DNA of 62,395 nt from Thiocystis violacea (GTDB lineage: Bacteria; Pseudomonadota; Gammaproteobacteria; Chromatiales; Chromatiaceae), in assembly GCF_016583565.1 (NCBI RefSeq), contig NZ_NRRF01000030.1, forward strand, positions 1-62,395. Direction: 5' to 3'. Positions 10,175 through 21,488 of this stretch are shown here, piece by piece. The first letter of the stretch is position 1, and each line of letters starts with the position of its first letter. Made by a program: the position numbers and the translations under genes. Under the pieces are notes generated by a model. The model was not told the origin of the DNA. It did no database searches and saw only the letters and a list, made by a program, of their open reading frames with translations.

Positions 10175-10242
10175 GTAGGATGGGCAACGCGCTCAGTCCA
10201 CGCATCGACCGAAACACCGACGGGCCGCGCGCGCCCATCGCG
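10175..10242. repeat. dispersed GTAGGATGGGCA-type repeat
   Basis: Starts with GTAGGATGGGCAA, identical to the start of the element at 37515, and runs to about GCGCGCCCATCG. Related copies occur at 31312, 33203 and 37515-37670. Confidence 0.5.
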
Positions 10243-10307
10243 CAGTCCTCCGAGCAGGCCTGGTCGAGAGATTCCTGGAATTCACCTGAACGCTGGCGGC
10301 TCCCCGA

Positions 10308-13403
<3,096 letters not shown>

Positions 13404-13446
13404 AGGCGGCATCGCGCATCAGTCAGGTCCTGCCATGTGGGAGCGG

Positions 13447-13483
13447 CGCCCCGCCGCGACAGGCGCCCGATCGCGGCGGGGCG
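13447..13483 (+). terminator. strong hairpin after dnaE2
   Basis: CGCCCCGCCGCG (13447-13458) and CGCGGCGGGGCG (13472-13483) form a perfect 12-bp stem with a 13-base loop, 44 bases after the dnaE2 stop. No T-run follows, so it may be an mRNA 3'-end structure or a Rho-associated barrier rather than a classical terminator. Confidence 0.5.
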
Positions 13484-13737
13484 TCGATGACCCGCTCGAC
13501 CTTGCCGCGCGTGCTCAGGACGTCCATCCCGGGCAGATCCAGCGCCGATGCCGCCATGGCCGTGTCGCTCGCAACCTCGTTGAGCCCAGGATTGAGCCCA
13601 CGCGGCGCGTCGAGCAGCGCCGCCGATGGCCGGCCTCGGCCCGGATTGTGCTGGAAGTCCGCGCGGCTCGCCGGCACAAAGGCGAGGAGGTCGCCGCCCG
13701 GCTCGATGACGATCTTGACCGACCCTTGGTTGGTCAT
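13484..13737 (-). pseudogene. downstream relic of a molybdopterin oxidoreductase-like gene (uncertain)
   Basis: A reading frame starting at ATG 13737 (MTNQGSVKIVIEPGGDLLAF) with AGAGAAG just upstream lies 9 bases after the stop of the oxidoreductase fragment at 13747. It includes FQHNPGRGRPSAALLDAPRG and STRGKVERVID. It runs on to 13423, but that end is formed by the dnaE2 hairpin. I do not recognise a family. Position and the VKIVIEPGGDL segment suggest a displaced later piece of the same degraded gene. Confidence 0.3.
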
Positions 13738-13746
13738 GATCTTCTC

Positions 13747-14283
13747 TTAGGCCTGCGGGAAGGTCACCAGCGGATTGGCGCCATGCGTGATGACGACGTC
13801 GCACTGGTCGATCTCCTCGCGTTCCCGCCAGGTGAAGGACGCCTCGTTGCCGAAACTCCGCTCGTGCGCGCTACCGGCGCTGGCCAGACAGTGCTCGGAG
13901 TTGGCGCCGATGGTCGGGAGACCGAACACCAGCTGGTAGAGACTAGCCAGCCAGATGGCCTCCAGCGTCTTCTGGCCGTTGCCATAGATGGCCGCGGGCT
14001 GTGGGCCGACCCATTTACGTGTGTGCAGGAACGACCAGGTGGCGCGATCCAGCGCCTCCTCCCAGCCGCCAGGCGCCTCGACGACCCTGTAGGGGCAGCC
14101 GACACCGCGGAAGCCGCAGACAGACGCCTTGTCGAGCAGGCGCCGATGGAGCGCCACCACGGCTGGATCCGCCTGAGCGGCAGCATTGTCCGCAAAGGCG
14201 CGCGGGAAGGCATGGACGGCGCCGTGGCCGGACATGTGACCCCGAGCATCGACGCATAGCGCATCGGTCTTGAGGTTCTTCAT
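13747..14283 (-). pseudogene. molybdopterin oxidoreductase, truncated fragment
   Basis: From ATG 14283 (MKNLKTDALCVDARGHMSGHG) about 178 residues lead to TAA at 13747. The later part reads like the catalytic-subunit core of the molybdopterin (DMSO reductase) superfamily: GWEEALDRATWSFL, then AIYGNGQKTLEAIWLASLYQ, PTIGANSEHCLASAGSAH, and DVVITHGANPLVTFPQA. Full proteins of this type exceed 700 residues and have an N-terminal iron-sulfur site; here no clear CxxC cluster motif precedes the core and the chain stops just after the NP-TFPQA motif. It is therefore a decayed remnant. Confidence 0.6.
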
Positions 14284-14587
14284 CGCTTGCGTCCGCGGAT
14301 CCGCTGTGGCTTGCATCCGCCAAAGTCTTGTCGTCTCTGGGTTTTTGCGCAACCGGAGAAGGACTGCGTGAATCATGGCCAGAGACCTCGCTCGGGGAGC
14401 GGGACACGGACCAAGCCATCTCGGCGGCTGCACCTGCGCGCCGATCGGCGTCCGACAAGAGCGAAGTGGCCGCGGCGCCAGCGAGCTCAGCCTTGACCGC
14501 TGGCGCATCCGCCGGCTAGTTTCAGCCTCCCATCGCCTATCCTGGCCTGGTGCCTTCTAAGCACACCTGAGCATTGGAAACCACTGT
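14284..14587. other. intergenic region without recognised gene
   Basis: Divergent space between the oxidoreductase relic and the globin gene. No hairpin-plus-T signal and no protein-like frame recognised. It presumably holds the globin promoter. Confidence 0.45.
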
Positions 14588-15007
14588 ATGACCCCGCAAT
14601 CGATCGCCCTCATCCGAGCGTCCTGGGCCAAATTCAAGCCGCTTGCCGAGCCGGCCGCCCAGCGCTTCTACGACCGTCTGTTCGTGCTCTACCCCGAGAC
14701 CAAACCGCTGTTCCAGGAGGATATGACCGAGCAGCGACGCAAGCTCATGGCGATGCTGGATACCGCGGTCGACGCGCTCGACAACCTGGACGCCGTGCTA
14801 CCGGCACTCCTGGACCTGGGCGCACAACACGCCTGCTATGGCGTGACCGGCCCCGACTACGACAAGGTTGCCGATGCCTTGCTGTGGACGCTCAGCCAGG
14901 AGCTGGGCACCGACTTCACGCCGGACGTCCAGGCGGCCTGGAGCGAGGTTTACGCAGCCCTAGCTGACGCCATGCGAGTAGGCGCCGCGGGGCATTTCAC
15001 GACCTGA
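14588..15007 (+). CDS. single-domain globin
   Basis: This 139-residue cytosolic haem protein has the all-helical globin fold: A helix SIALIRASWAKFKP, B/C helices AAQRFYDRLFVLYPETKPLF with the CD1 region, E helix RRKLMAMLDTAVDAL, and the F helix LGAQHACYGV supplying the proximal His. The G/H helices follow (ALLWTLSQELG, AAWSEVYAALADAM). It lacks the reductase domain of flavohaemoglobins, so it resembles single-domain bacterial globins that bind oxygen or NO. Its last 58 bases overlap a reading frame on the other strand. Confidence 0.9.
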   Translation: MTPQSIALIRASWAKFKPLAEPAAQRFYDRLFVLYPETKPLFQEDMTEQRRKLMAMLDTAVDALDNLDAVLPALLDLGAQHACYGVTGPDYDKVADALLWTLSQELGTDFTPDVQAAWSEVYAALADAMRVGAAGHFTT

Positions 15008-15402
15008 CGGCCTGAACCTGATGGCACGAAGGGGCGACCCGGAGCCGGACTGGTGGAATTGGCGTCTCGCGGGCCGCCCTCGCGCGGCGCTTTCATGATC
15101 TGGTCGGCCAGCCGCCCAGATCGAGGCGGAACCCGCTGGCTCAAGACGTTCGACCGGCCTGGCCGCACAAGGCGCGGAATCGCCTCCGGCTCGATCAGGA
15201 GCGCGATCGAGCATGCCTTCCCCGGCACACGGCTGATGAGCTGCGTCTCCACCAGCGTCTTGAGCATCTGCTGGATTGTCGGGACCGATGTTCCGAAGAA
15301 GCGCTGCACATCGCCCTCTGCCGGCGCTTGGCCGAACATCACCGAATAGTTGTCGCTGAAGGCCAGGTACTGGCCTTGCTTCTCAGTCCATGCTTCCGCC
15401 AT
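14950..15402 (-). CDS. small HTH protein, LexA/MarR-type DNA-binding domain
   Basis: From ATG 15402 the first 80 or so residues (AEAWTEKQGQYLAFSDNYSV, VQRFFGTSVPTIQQMLKTLV, ISRVPGKACSIALLIEPEAI) form a winged helix-turn-helix of the kind found at the LexA N-terminus, known from many short uncharacterised proteins. Family members usually stop soon after PRL. Here the frame stays open to 14950, adding a Pro/Ser-rich tail and overlapping the globin gene by 58 bases. The tail is not protein-like, so a lost stop or frameshift is likely. A GTG at 15411 is an alternative start. Confidence 0.65.
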   Translation of the reverse strand: MAEAWTEKQGQYLAFSDNYSVMFGQAPAEGDVQRFFGTSVPTIQQMLKTLVETQLISRVPGKACSIALLIEPEAIPRLVRPGRSNVLSQRVPPRSGRLADQIMKAPREGGPRDANSTSPAPGRPFVPSGSGRQVVKCPAAPTRMASARAA

Positions 15403-15480
15403 GCAGACCACTTCTACTCGTTGCTGTTGGACACGCCCCCGAGTGTCGTCGCACAGTCGCGGAACGGACTGAGCTCGCCG

Positions 15481-15870
15481 TCAAATATCGGCGGCCAGCC
15501 AGGCGTCTGCCTCGACACCTTGATCGCGGTCGAACGCCTTGATCTCGAGGCCAGGAAAGACCCTCCCCTCGAACTCGCTCACGCTCTGAATCCAGTTCTT
15601 GTCGGTCAGGACGGCGACGCGATCGAATCGCGTCATCAGGCTCAGCATGGACGGCAGGCGCGAGAACTCCAATGCGATTCCGCCGAGGGACGGCAGGTGG
15701 AAATCGACGACGTCGTACAGCATCCGCCCCTGCTCGATCCCCTCGGTCTCGCGGACGAGGGCGTCGAGTGCAACCTTCATGCTGTCCGCGTCAAGCTTGC
15801 CGCTCAGTTCGATGTCGACCCGGTTGGGTCCTGTTCTTTGGACTTTGAACATGCTCGACTCCGTCTTCAT
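15481..15870 (-). CDS. SpoIIAA-like (STAS-fold) protein
   Basis: This 129-residue protein fits the SpoIIAA-like family (PF11964): an opening strand FKVQRTGPNRVDIELSGKLD, a central helix and strand GRMLYDVVDFHLPS, the helix EFSRLPSMLSLMTRFDRVAV, and IKAFDRDQGVEADAWL near the end. Function in this family is unclear; the fold is STAS/CRAL-TRIO-like. The start is ATG 15870 or the ATG at 15852. It is the next gene on the same strand after the pel cluster (144 bases away) and could be co-transcribed with it. Confidence 0.75.
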   Translation of the reverse strand: MKTESSMFKVQRTGPNRVDIELSGKLDADSMKVALDALVRETEGIEQGRMLYDVVDFHLPSLGGIALEFSRLPSMLSLMTRFDRVAVLTDKNWIQSVSEFEGRVFPGLEIKAFDRDQGVEADAWLAADI

Positions 15871-16014
15871 TCAATTCTGTCTTCAAAGGATGTAGACAAA
15901 AACACTCGGGCGGATGTTGGCGTCACCTCGGCGCTTGAGCTGCTCCACCTGTGCCGGCGCCGAAACGAGGCGGCCACCGCACTGGCACGCCAGGGCTCGA
16001 CAGGCTGCATCCGT

Positions 16015-17766
16015 CTAGAAATCATAGCCGTAAGTCAGCGAGACCTGACTGAAGGACTCGTCCATGTCACCGGCCAGCGAATTTGCATAGGCAAGGCTGA
16101 AGGCCAGGGAATCGCGCCAGGACAGCCATGAGGTGACAAGGTTCACCCGCAGACCATAGCTCGGCTCGTCCGCGGGCCATTGCCATCCAGTGTGCGCATC
16201 GATCGCGTAGGACAGCCGGCCGGGCGCGGCGGCCGCGCCGCCTCCCTGGACGGAGGTTCCAAGACCGAGGAATCGGTATTGCGCCGGCAAGATGTCCTCG
16301 ATCTCAAGGGGGCCGGACTGGCTCTGGGCCAGCGATTTGGGGAGCCCGTCGGCCAGGTCGTTGTCCTGGAACGCGCCGCGCAGGGAGACATCCCAGCGAG
16401 GGAGCTCCTGGAGAAGCACGTAGCCCAGGGCACCGTCCAGCTTCAAGCCCGTTGCCAGATACTCGTTCTCCCGTGTTTGGTAGCGCGCGGCCTCGAGCGT
16501 CAGGTTGAAGAAGTCCCGGCGCGAGATGCCTCCGGCCATCCCCGCCGTGAGATGGCTCTTGGTGCAGAAGACGCGGCACAGCGCCGTCTCGTAGCTCAGA
16601 TCGTTGAGCGCAAGCTCGAGACTGAGGTTGCGCAGCAGATCCCCGCGCAGCGGCCGTTGAAGCTTGAGAGAGCCGTAGGGAACTGAGCTATCCGACCGGA
16701 CGCTCGCCCCGGCACGGGCGGAGAACTCGCCCCCATCGTCTGCGCGCGCGATGGAGACGGAGATGTCCGTTTCCCGATCCACGCCGTCCAGGTCCAGCGC
16801 ATCCGTCGAGGATGAATGAAGCGCATTGGCTAAGAGCCGCAGCCCTACCCGGACGCGCTCGATCGGAAGCTCGCCACTGACCTCAAGCGTCTTGATCGAC
16901 AGCGGCCCATAGTCGAGGGCGCTCACACCCGCCGTGGCGCGCGGCGCGACCGACCGCGCCAACCCTTGCAGCCACTCCCGCTCCGACGGATCCGTCGCTG
17001 TCGCGGCCTGCTCTCTGGCCAGCGCCAGGGCCTGCGCGTTCTTGCCGAGATATTTCAAGCCTTGGATGCGCGAGCCGACGGGCAGATCCGGCCCCGTCTC
17101 GCGCAGCAGACTGGCGACCATCTCTCGATCGTCACGGTGCAGCGCGAGCCGCATGCGCTGCCAGGGTCGAACGGACAGCCCCTTGGCATCCGCGACCGCG
17201 ACCCAATGCGCGGCCTCGTCGAGTTCATCCCGATTCAGGTGCCAGGCGATCACGGCCTCCAGCAGTGCCGGATCAGAGGCGCAACCCAGCACCTCATACA
17301 GGTAGGCGCGTTCCGCCGCATCGCCGAACTCCAGGAGCAGATCGACCTCGCGGGCCGATAGCAAGCGGGCCGGACAGGCGGCTGGGACGGCGCTGCGGCC
17401 TGGTGGATCAGCAGCTGCCGGCCCGACCGACGTCCTGTCCGTTGCCGCACGCGCTGGCACAGCGACCCAGGCGTCGTCGCGTGACTTGAGCGCAGCGTTC
17501 GAGAGCATCCACTGGGCCGATGCGATCACGGTCATGAAGACGCCGAAGAAGGATGCACGCAAGGTGGCGGGGGAAGCGCACGCACCACCGACCTCACTGA
17601 GTACTGGGCGCGGAAGGCTGGCGCGCCGGGTTTCGGCGCGCCAAGCGACTGGATCGCCTGGCATGGGCGCACTCGAGCGCATCGCGCCAGCCGCGTCCCG
17701 CGAGCAGGCCGCGAGTGGCGGCCTGACAGATCCTTCATGAAGGGTATGCAAGCACATCGAAGTCAC
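16015..17766 (-). CDS. pelB: PelB C-terminal half: outer-membrane beta-barrel with short TPR part
   Basis: Up to 583 residues. About residues 130-300 are TPR-like helices (ERAYLYEVLGCASDPALLEA, DELDEAAHWVAVADAKG); the remaining 280 residues are alternating amphipathic strands ending with an aromatic residue (QVSLTYGYDF), typical of an outer-membrane barrel. This corresponds to the porin end of PelB, through which Pel polysaccharide leaves the cell. In Pseudomonas it is joined to the TPR part in a single protein of about 1190 residues; here it is a separate gene 44 bases after the TPR gene. A hydrophobic stretch ASFFGVFMTVIASAQWML may be its export signal. The start is uncertain: GTG 17766, ATG 17757, or ATG 17682. 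Confidence 0.75.
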   Translation of the reverse strand: MTSMCLHTLHEGSVRPPLAACSRDAAGAMRSSAPMPGDPVAWRAETRRASLPRPVLSEVGGACASPATLRASFFGVFMTVIASAQWMLSNAALKSRDDAWVAVPARAATDRTSVGPAAADPPGRSAVPAACPARLLSAREVDLLLEFGDAAERAYLYEVLGCASDPALLEAVIAWHLNRDELDEAAHWVAVADAKGLSVRPWQRMRLALHRDDREMVASLLRETGPDLPVGSRIQGLKYLGKNAQALALAREQAATATDPSEREWLQGLARSVAPRATAGVSALDYGPLSIKTLEVSGELPIERVRVGLRLLANALHSSSTDALDLDGVDRETDISVSIARADDGGEFSARAGASVRSDSSVPYGSLKLQRPLRGDLLRNLSLELALNDLSYETALCRVFCTKSHLTAGMAGGISRRDFFNLTLEAARYQTRENEYLATGLKLDGALGYVLLQELPRWDVSLRGAFQDNDLADGLPKSLAQSQSGPLEIEDILPAQYRFLGLGTSVQGGGAAAAPGRLSYAIDAHTGWQWPADEPSYGLRVNLVTSWLSWRDSLAFSLAYANSLAGDMDESFSQVSLTYGYDF

Positions 17767-17810
17767 CCATCAGATCCAACGGCACTCTCTAAAGGCAGTC
17801 TCCCTCGGGA

Positions 17811-20012
17811 CTAATCCAAGGGCATGGCGAGCTTCTTACGCACGAGCTGATAGGCAGCCTTGCGCAGCTTGAGGGCATCATCATCGCGACCGACCTTGAC
17901 CAAGGCGTCGGCGTAGTCGAGCAGGGCATCGGAGTCCTGCGGCTGCCGCTGTGCCCGACGCCGGAACCAGGCGAGGGCGCGATCCTCGGCTCCAAGCTTC
18001 GACAGGCCGACGGCGAAGGGCTGCCAGAGCGCGGGCGACGCCGCCGCCTCGGCCTCCCAAGAGGCCAGCAAGGTCCGTAACTGGCGGTGATCGTCATCAT
18101 TGATCGCCAGCCACAAGAGCGCGGCCTTGACGTCCTGGGATTCGGGAGCCAATTCGAGCGCCTTCTGGTACGCCCCGCGCGCCTCCCGTGACCGCCCGCG
18201 ACCCTGCTCGATCGATCCCAGTTGCTGCCAGTAGCTCGCCAATGCGGGGAATCGGCCGCGCTCCTGCTCGGCGATATCCAGCAACGCCCGCAGGTCTTTC
18301 GGGCGACCGGCGCGCAGCGCGGCATCCATGCCCAGCAGAAGCAGTCTCGGCTCGCGCACACGCCGGAAGGCCGCCTCGGCAAGCGCGATCGTCTCCCCCG
18401 CCGTGGCGGCCTGACTCACCAGCAGGACGAGCCGCTCGGCCACCAGGGGCTCCGCCGACCCGCCCGCCCAGAGCAGGCGATAGGCTGCCGCCGATTGCGC
18501 GACCCGTTTGGTTTCCCACGCCTGATCGGCCAGCATGCGCCAGTAGTCGCCGTGCTTGGCATCCGGGGCAGGCTGCACGGCCGTCAGCGCGGCCCAGGCC
18601 GCATCGCGCTTGCCGGAGCGCCACAAGAGATCGGACAGGCGCAGGGTGGCCGGGATGCGTTCCCCTGGGTCCGAGGCGACTCGCCGCCAGGCATCAACGG
18701 CGCCCGGCACATCCCCATCCTGCTCGCGCAGCTCCGCCAGCGCCTTCCAGGCCGGCGTCTGATCGTCATGGCGCTTCAGGTAGCGCGTGAGCAGCGCGAC
18801 CCCCTCGCTGATCGCCGGCGCGCGGAGACAGGCCTGGGTCAGCTCGCCAAGCTCGACCGGCTCCAGCGCACATGTGGCCGAGGCCAACTCCAGCAGGCGA
18901 ATGAGCGCCTGGTCGTTCCCGAGCGCGCGGGCCAGGGCAAGGCCGCGAGTCACGCCAGACCCAGCCGGATCGCGCTTGGCCAGCCACAACCAATTCGGCA
19001 AGGCGACCGCGGGCCGGCCGGCCCACTCCGCGGTCTCCGCGAGCAGCCTTCGCGATTCGGGGCTCGCGGGATCCCGCTCAAGCAGCCGCTGCGTAAGCCT
19101 AAGGGCCTCGGCCATGTCACCCGCGTCGAGCGCGAGCCGGCGTACCCGCGCCACCCAGAGCGGATCATCCGGATCGAGCGCCAATCGCCGTTGCCCCCAA
19201 GCGTAGGCGTCCTGCACGGCCGCCTCGGAGCGGGCGATGACAATCGCCGCCTCAAGCAGACGGCGGCTGTGTGGGAAACGCTCCAGGTAGCGCGCGGAGA
19301 CGTCCAGCGCCTGCGCGCCGGCATCGCCGGCCCGCAGGGCCTGAAGCGTCTCCAGCGCGGCCTCTTGCGCTTCGCTCGGCCGCGTGCTCCGCACCACGGC
19401 GGCGTGGAGGACTCCCGCGGCGCGCAGCGGCGCGCGCGCGGCCAGGTACCAGCGACCGGCCTCGCGCAGCCAGCGCGTCGCCTCGGACTCCGGGCCAGAG
19501 CGCGCCAAGCGCTCGTAAACCTTCGCCGCCAGCCGGGGCTGCTCCAGTTCGAGCGCGAGCTTCGCCAGCTCGGGGAGTTGCGCGGTCGCGCCCGCGGTCT
19601 CGACCAGCGCCTCCAGGTCGCCGACCAGGGCATTCATCATCGTCTCCCGACGTCCATCCGCCGCATCCAGGCGATTGAGTTCCATCTGCTCGATCCGCAG
19701 CCGCTCCAGCCACACCTCCGCGTGCACCCCATCCGCCGTGCGGAGAACCGGCTCCAGTGCGGCCTTGGCCGTGCCCCAGTCCCCAGCCTTCGCCAACTCC
19801 CGTGCCAGTTTGAGGCGCAGCTCCACATCGGCCGGATGTGCGGCGATCATGGCGCGCAGATAGGCCAGGGAAGCCGCCCCGCTCTCCGCGTCGAGCACGG
19901 CTTCGCGCCAGGAATCCTGACGCTCGAAGAGCCAGGCCAGGGCGAGCAGGGTGACCAAGAAGGCACCCAGCATCCGCCAGCCATGGATCGAACCGTATTT
20001 CCACCCCTTCAT
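17811..20012 (-). CDS. pelB: PelB N-terminal half: membrane-anchored TPR protein
   Basis: About 733 residues. One N-terminal transmembrane helix (GWRMLGAFLVTLLALAWLFE) is followed by TPR-type helix pairs over the rest of the chain (for example LRLKLARELAKAGDWGTAKA and GAYQKALELAPESQDVKAAL). In PelB of Pseudomonas the periplasmic TPR domain binds PelA and guides the polymer to the barrel. Here the chain stops (MPLD, TAG at 17811) before any barrel. I chose ATG 20012 because the helix follows directly; ATGs at 20045 and 20063 are alternatives. It lies 94 bases after pelG. Confidence 0.85.
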   Translation of the reverse strand: MKGWKYGSIHGWRMLGAFLVTLLALAWLFERQDSWREAVLDAESGAASLAYLRAMIAAHPADVELRLKLARELAKAGDWGTAKAALEPVLRTADGVHAEVWLERLRIEQMELNRLDAADGRRETMMNALVGDLEALVETAGATAQLPELAKLALELEQPRLAAKVYERLARSGPESEATRWLREAGRWYLAARAPLRAAGVLHAAVVRSTRPSEAQEAALETLQALRAGDAGAQALDVSARYLERFPHSRRLLEAAIVIARSEAAVQDAYAWGQRRLALDPDDPLWVARVRRLALDAGDMAEALRLTQRLLERDPASPESRRLLAETAEWAGRPAVALPNWLWLAKRDPAGSGVTRGLALARALGNDQALIRLLELASATCALEPVELGELTQACLRAPAISEGVALLTRYLKRHDDQTPAWKALAELREQDGDVPGAVDAWRRVASDPGERIPATLRLSDLLWRSGKRDAAWAALTAVQPAPDAKHGDYWRMLADQAWETKRVAQSAAAYRLLWAGGSAEPLVAERLVLLVSQAATAGETIALAEAAFRRVREPRLLLLGMDAALRAGRPKDLRALLDIAEQERGRFPALASYWQQLGSIEQGRGRSREARGAYQKALELAPESQDVKAALLWLAINDDDHRQLRTLLASWEAEAAASPALWQPFAVGLSKLGAEDRALAWFRRRAQRQPQDSDALLDYADALVKVGRDDDALKLRKAAYQLVRKKLAMPLD

Positions 20013-20106
20013 TGCAACCCCGTCATTGCAACTCCTGCCGGCCATCGCGACGCCGATCGTCATACACGCCGAATGATAGCCGCCCGATCCAAGCGCATCC
20101 GCGCGT

Positions 20107-21486
20107 TCAGACCCGCACCTTCTGAAGCATGAAGGTCTCGTATTCGAGGTCGTCCAGCGTCCGGCGCAGAACCAGCAGCCCGACACCGCTCGTGAGCATG
20201 AGCGCCAGCGCAAACCCGTAACCGTAGAACGCCACCCCGCCGAGCAGGCTCAAGTGCGTGAGAGCGCTGTTCGCGCTCAAGAAGAGTAAGGCCAACCACA
20301 GCGCCGACACTTGCTTGTCGAACCAATAGAGAACGTTGTTGATCGCCATGAGCAGGAGCTGCAGCCAAACCGCCACGATGAAGACGTCGAACAGCGGCTT
20401 CTGGAGCGTGGAGATCCCCAGCCAGCCCAGCAACCCATCCCCGGCCCAGATCAGGATCAGCGCAAAGGCGCCCTGCACCTTCACCAGATCGAACAGCCCT
20501 TCGCGGATCGCGAGCGCCATCTCGGCCTTGCGGCGCATCAGCTCCGCCAGCGTGCAGCCGGCGCGGATCGCGCCGTAGTAGGCGTCGTATTTCTCCGCGA
20601 AGTCGGTCTCGACACGCAGCAGGAAGACCGCCATGCCAGGGATGAGCGAAAGATAGGCGATGAAGACGGGCGTGTCGTAGATCGGCGAATAGCGCAGCGC
20701 GCCGAGCAGCTCGACCCCAGTGCGCGGATCGGCCCAGAAGATGAACTTGTCCGCCCAGACGGCGATGCTGTGGACCAAGCCGGCCAGCGCCAGGGTCGCA
20801 TAGCCGCCCGCGGATTCGACGAATGCGAAACAGGGCGCTGAACGCAGGGGATAAGACCTGACGAGGGCGACGAGGACGAGCAGGAACAGGAGCCCCTGCC
20901 CGACGATGAAACCGAGAATCAGCCCATCGAGTCCGTACCCTTTGAGACCATAGGCGAGACCGACCGTCGCGCCATAGCCGAGTGCGAATGCCGCCAGGAT
21001 CATTCGCCATGCCTTGACCGACGACAGCAGGGTGATCACCAGCCAGATGTTGTTCAAGAGCAGGAATCCGGACAGCATGAGTATCCGGTAGAGCCAGGAG
21101 CCACCGAAGCAGCAGGTGATCAACGCCAGTGCAAGCGCTCCGCCGCCAATGGTCACGACAACCGAGACACCCAGCAGATTCGGCAGAATGAGCTCGGGCT
21201 CCCGCCGAAAGAGACAATCCGCGACGAAGCGGGCCAGCATGAGCTGAAAGGGGCTGGTGAAGATCAGTGAGCCGGCCATGAGATAGGTCACGGACAACTG
21301 GAACTGCGCAACGAAGGGGGTCGCCAGCCCGCTGCTGGAGGTCAGCAGACCCACCGAAAAGATCCCGATCACCGAGATGGCCAGCGGACCGGCGCCGATC
21401 AGGCCGGCCGTGCCGAACGCCTTCAGGACGGACGAATAGGTTCCAGCGGCGAGCAGCCGCCGCAATTCGAATCCGATACCGGCCAC
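20107..21486 (-). CDS. pelG: PelG, Wzx-like polysaccharide transporter
   Basis: This 459-residue inner-membrane protein (Pseudomonas PelG: 456) begins AGIGFELRRLLAAGTYSS, the characteristic start of the family, and has about 12 transmembrane helices. PelG belongs to the MOP/Wzx exporter superfamily and, with PelD and PelE, forms the inner-membrane complex that supports Pel polymer export. I use GTG 21486, two bases after the pelF TGA: it gives the conserved N-terminus, and a longer open frame upstream lies inside pelF. The C-terminus reads LEYETFMLQKVRV. Confidence 0.95.
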   Translation of the reverse strand: MAGIGFELRRLLAAGTYSSVLKAFGTAGLIGAGPLAISVIGIFSVGLLTSSSGLATPFVAQFQLSVTYLMAGSLIFTSPFQLMLARFVADCLFRREPELILPNLLGVSVVVTIGGGALALALITCCFGGSWLYRILMLSGFLLLNNIWLVITLLSSVKAWRMILAAFALGYGATVGLAYGLKGYGLDGLILGFIVGQGLLFLLVLVALVRSYPLRSAPCFAFVESAGGYATLALAGLVHSIAVWADKFIFWADPRTGVELLGALRYSPIYDTPVFIAYLSLIPGMAVFLLRVETDFAEKYDAYYGAIRAGCTLAELMRRKAEMALAIREGLFDLVKVQGAFALILIWAGDGLLGWLGISTLQKPLFDVFIVAVWLQLLLMAINNVLYWFDKQVSALWLALLFLSANSALTHLSLLGGVAFYGYGFALALMLTSGVGLLVLRRTLDDLEYETFMLQKVRV

Positions 21487-21488
21487 GA

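Noticed and set aside
18222..20132. 636-codon plus-strand frame opposite the PelB TPR gene
   Set aside because: Arg/Gln/Gly-rich shadow; the minus-strand TPR protein has clear helix periodicity.
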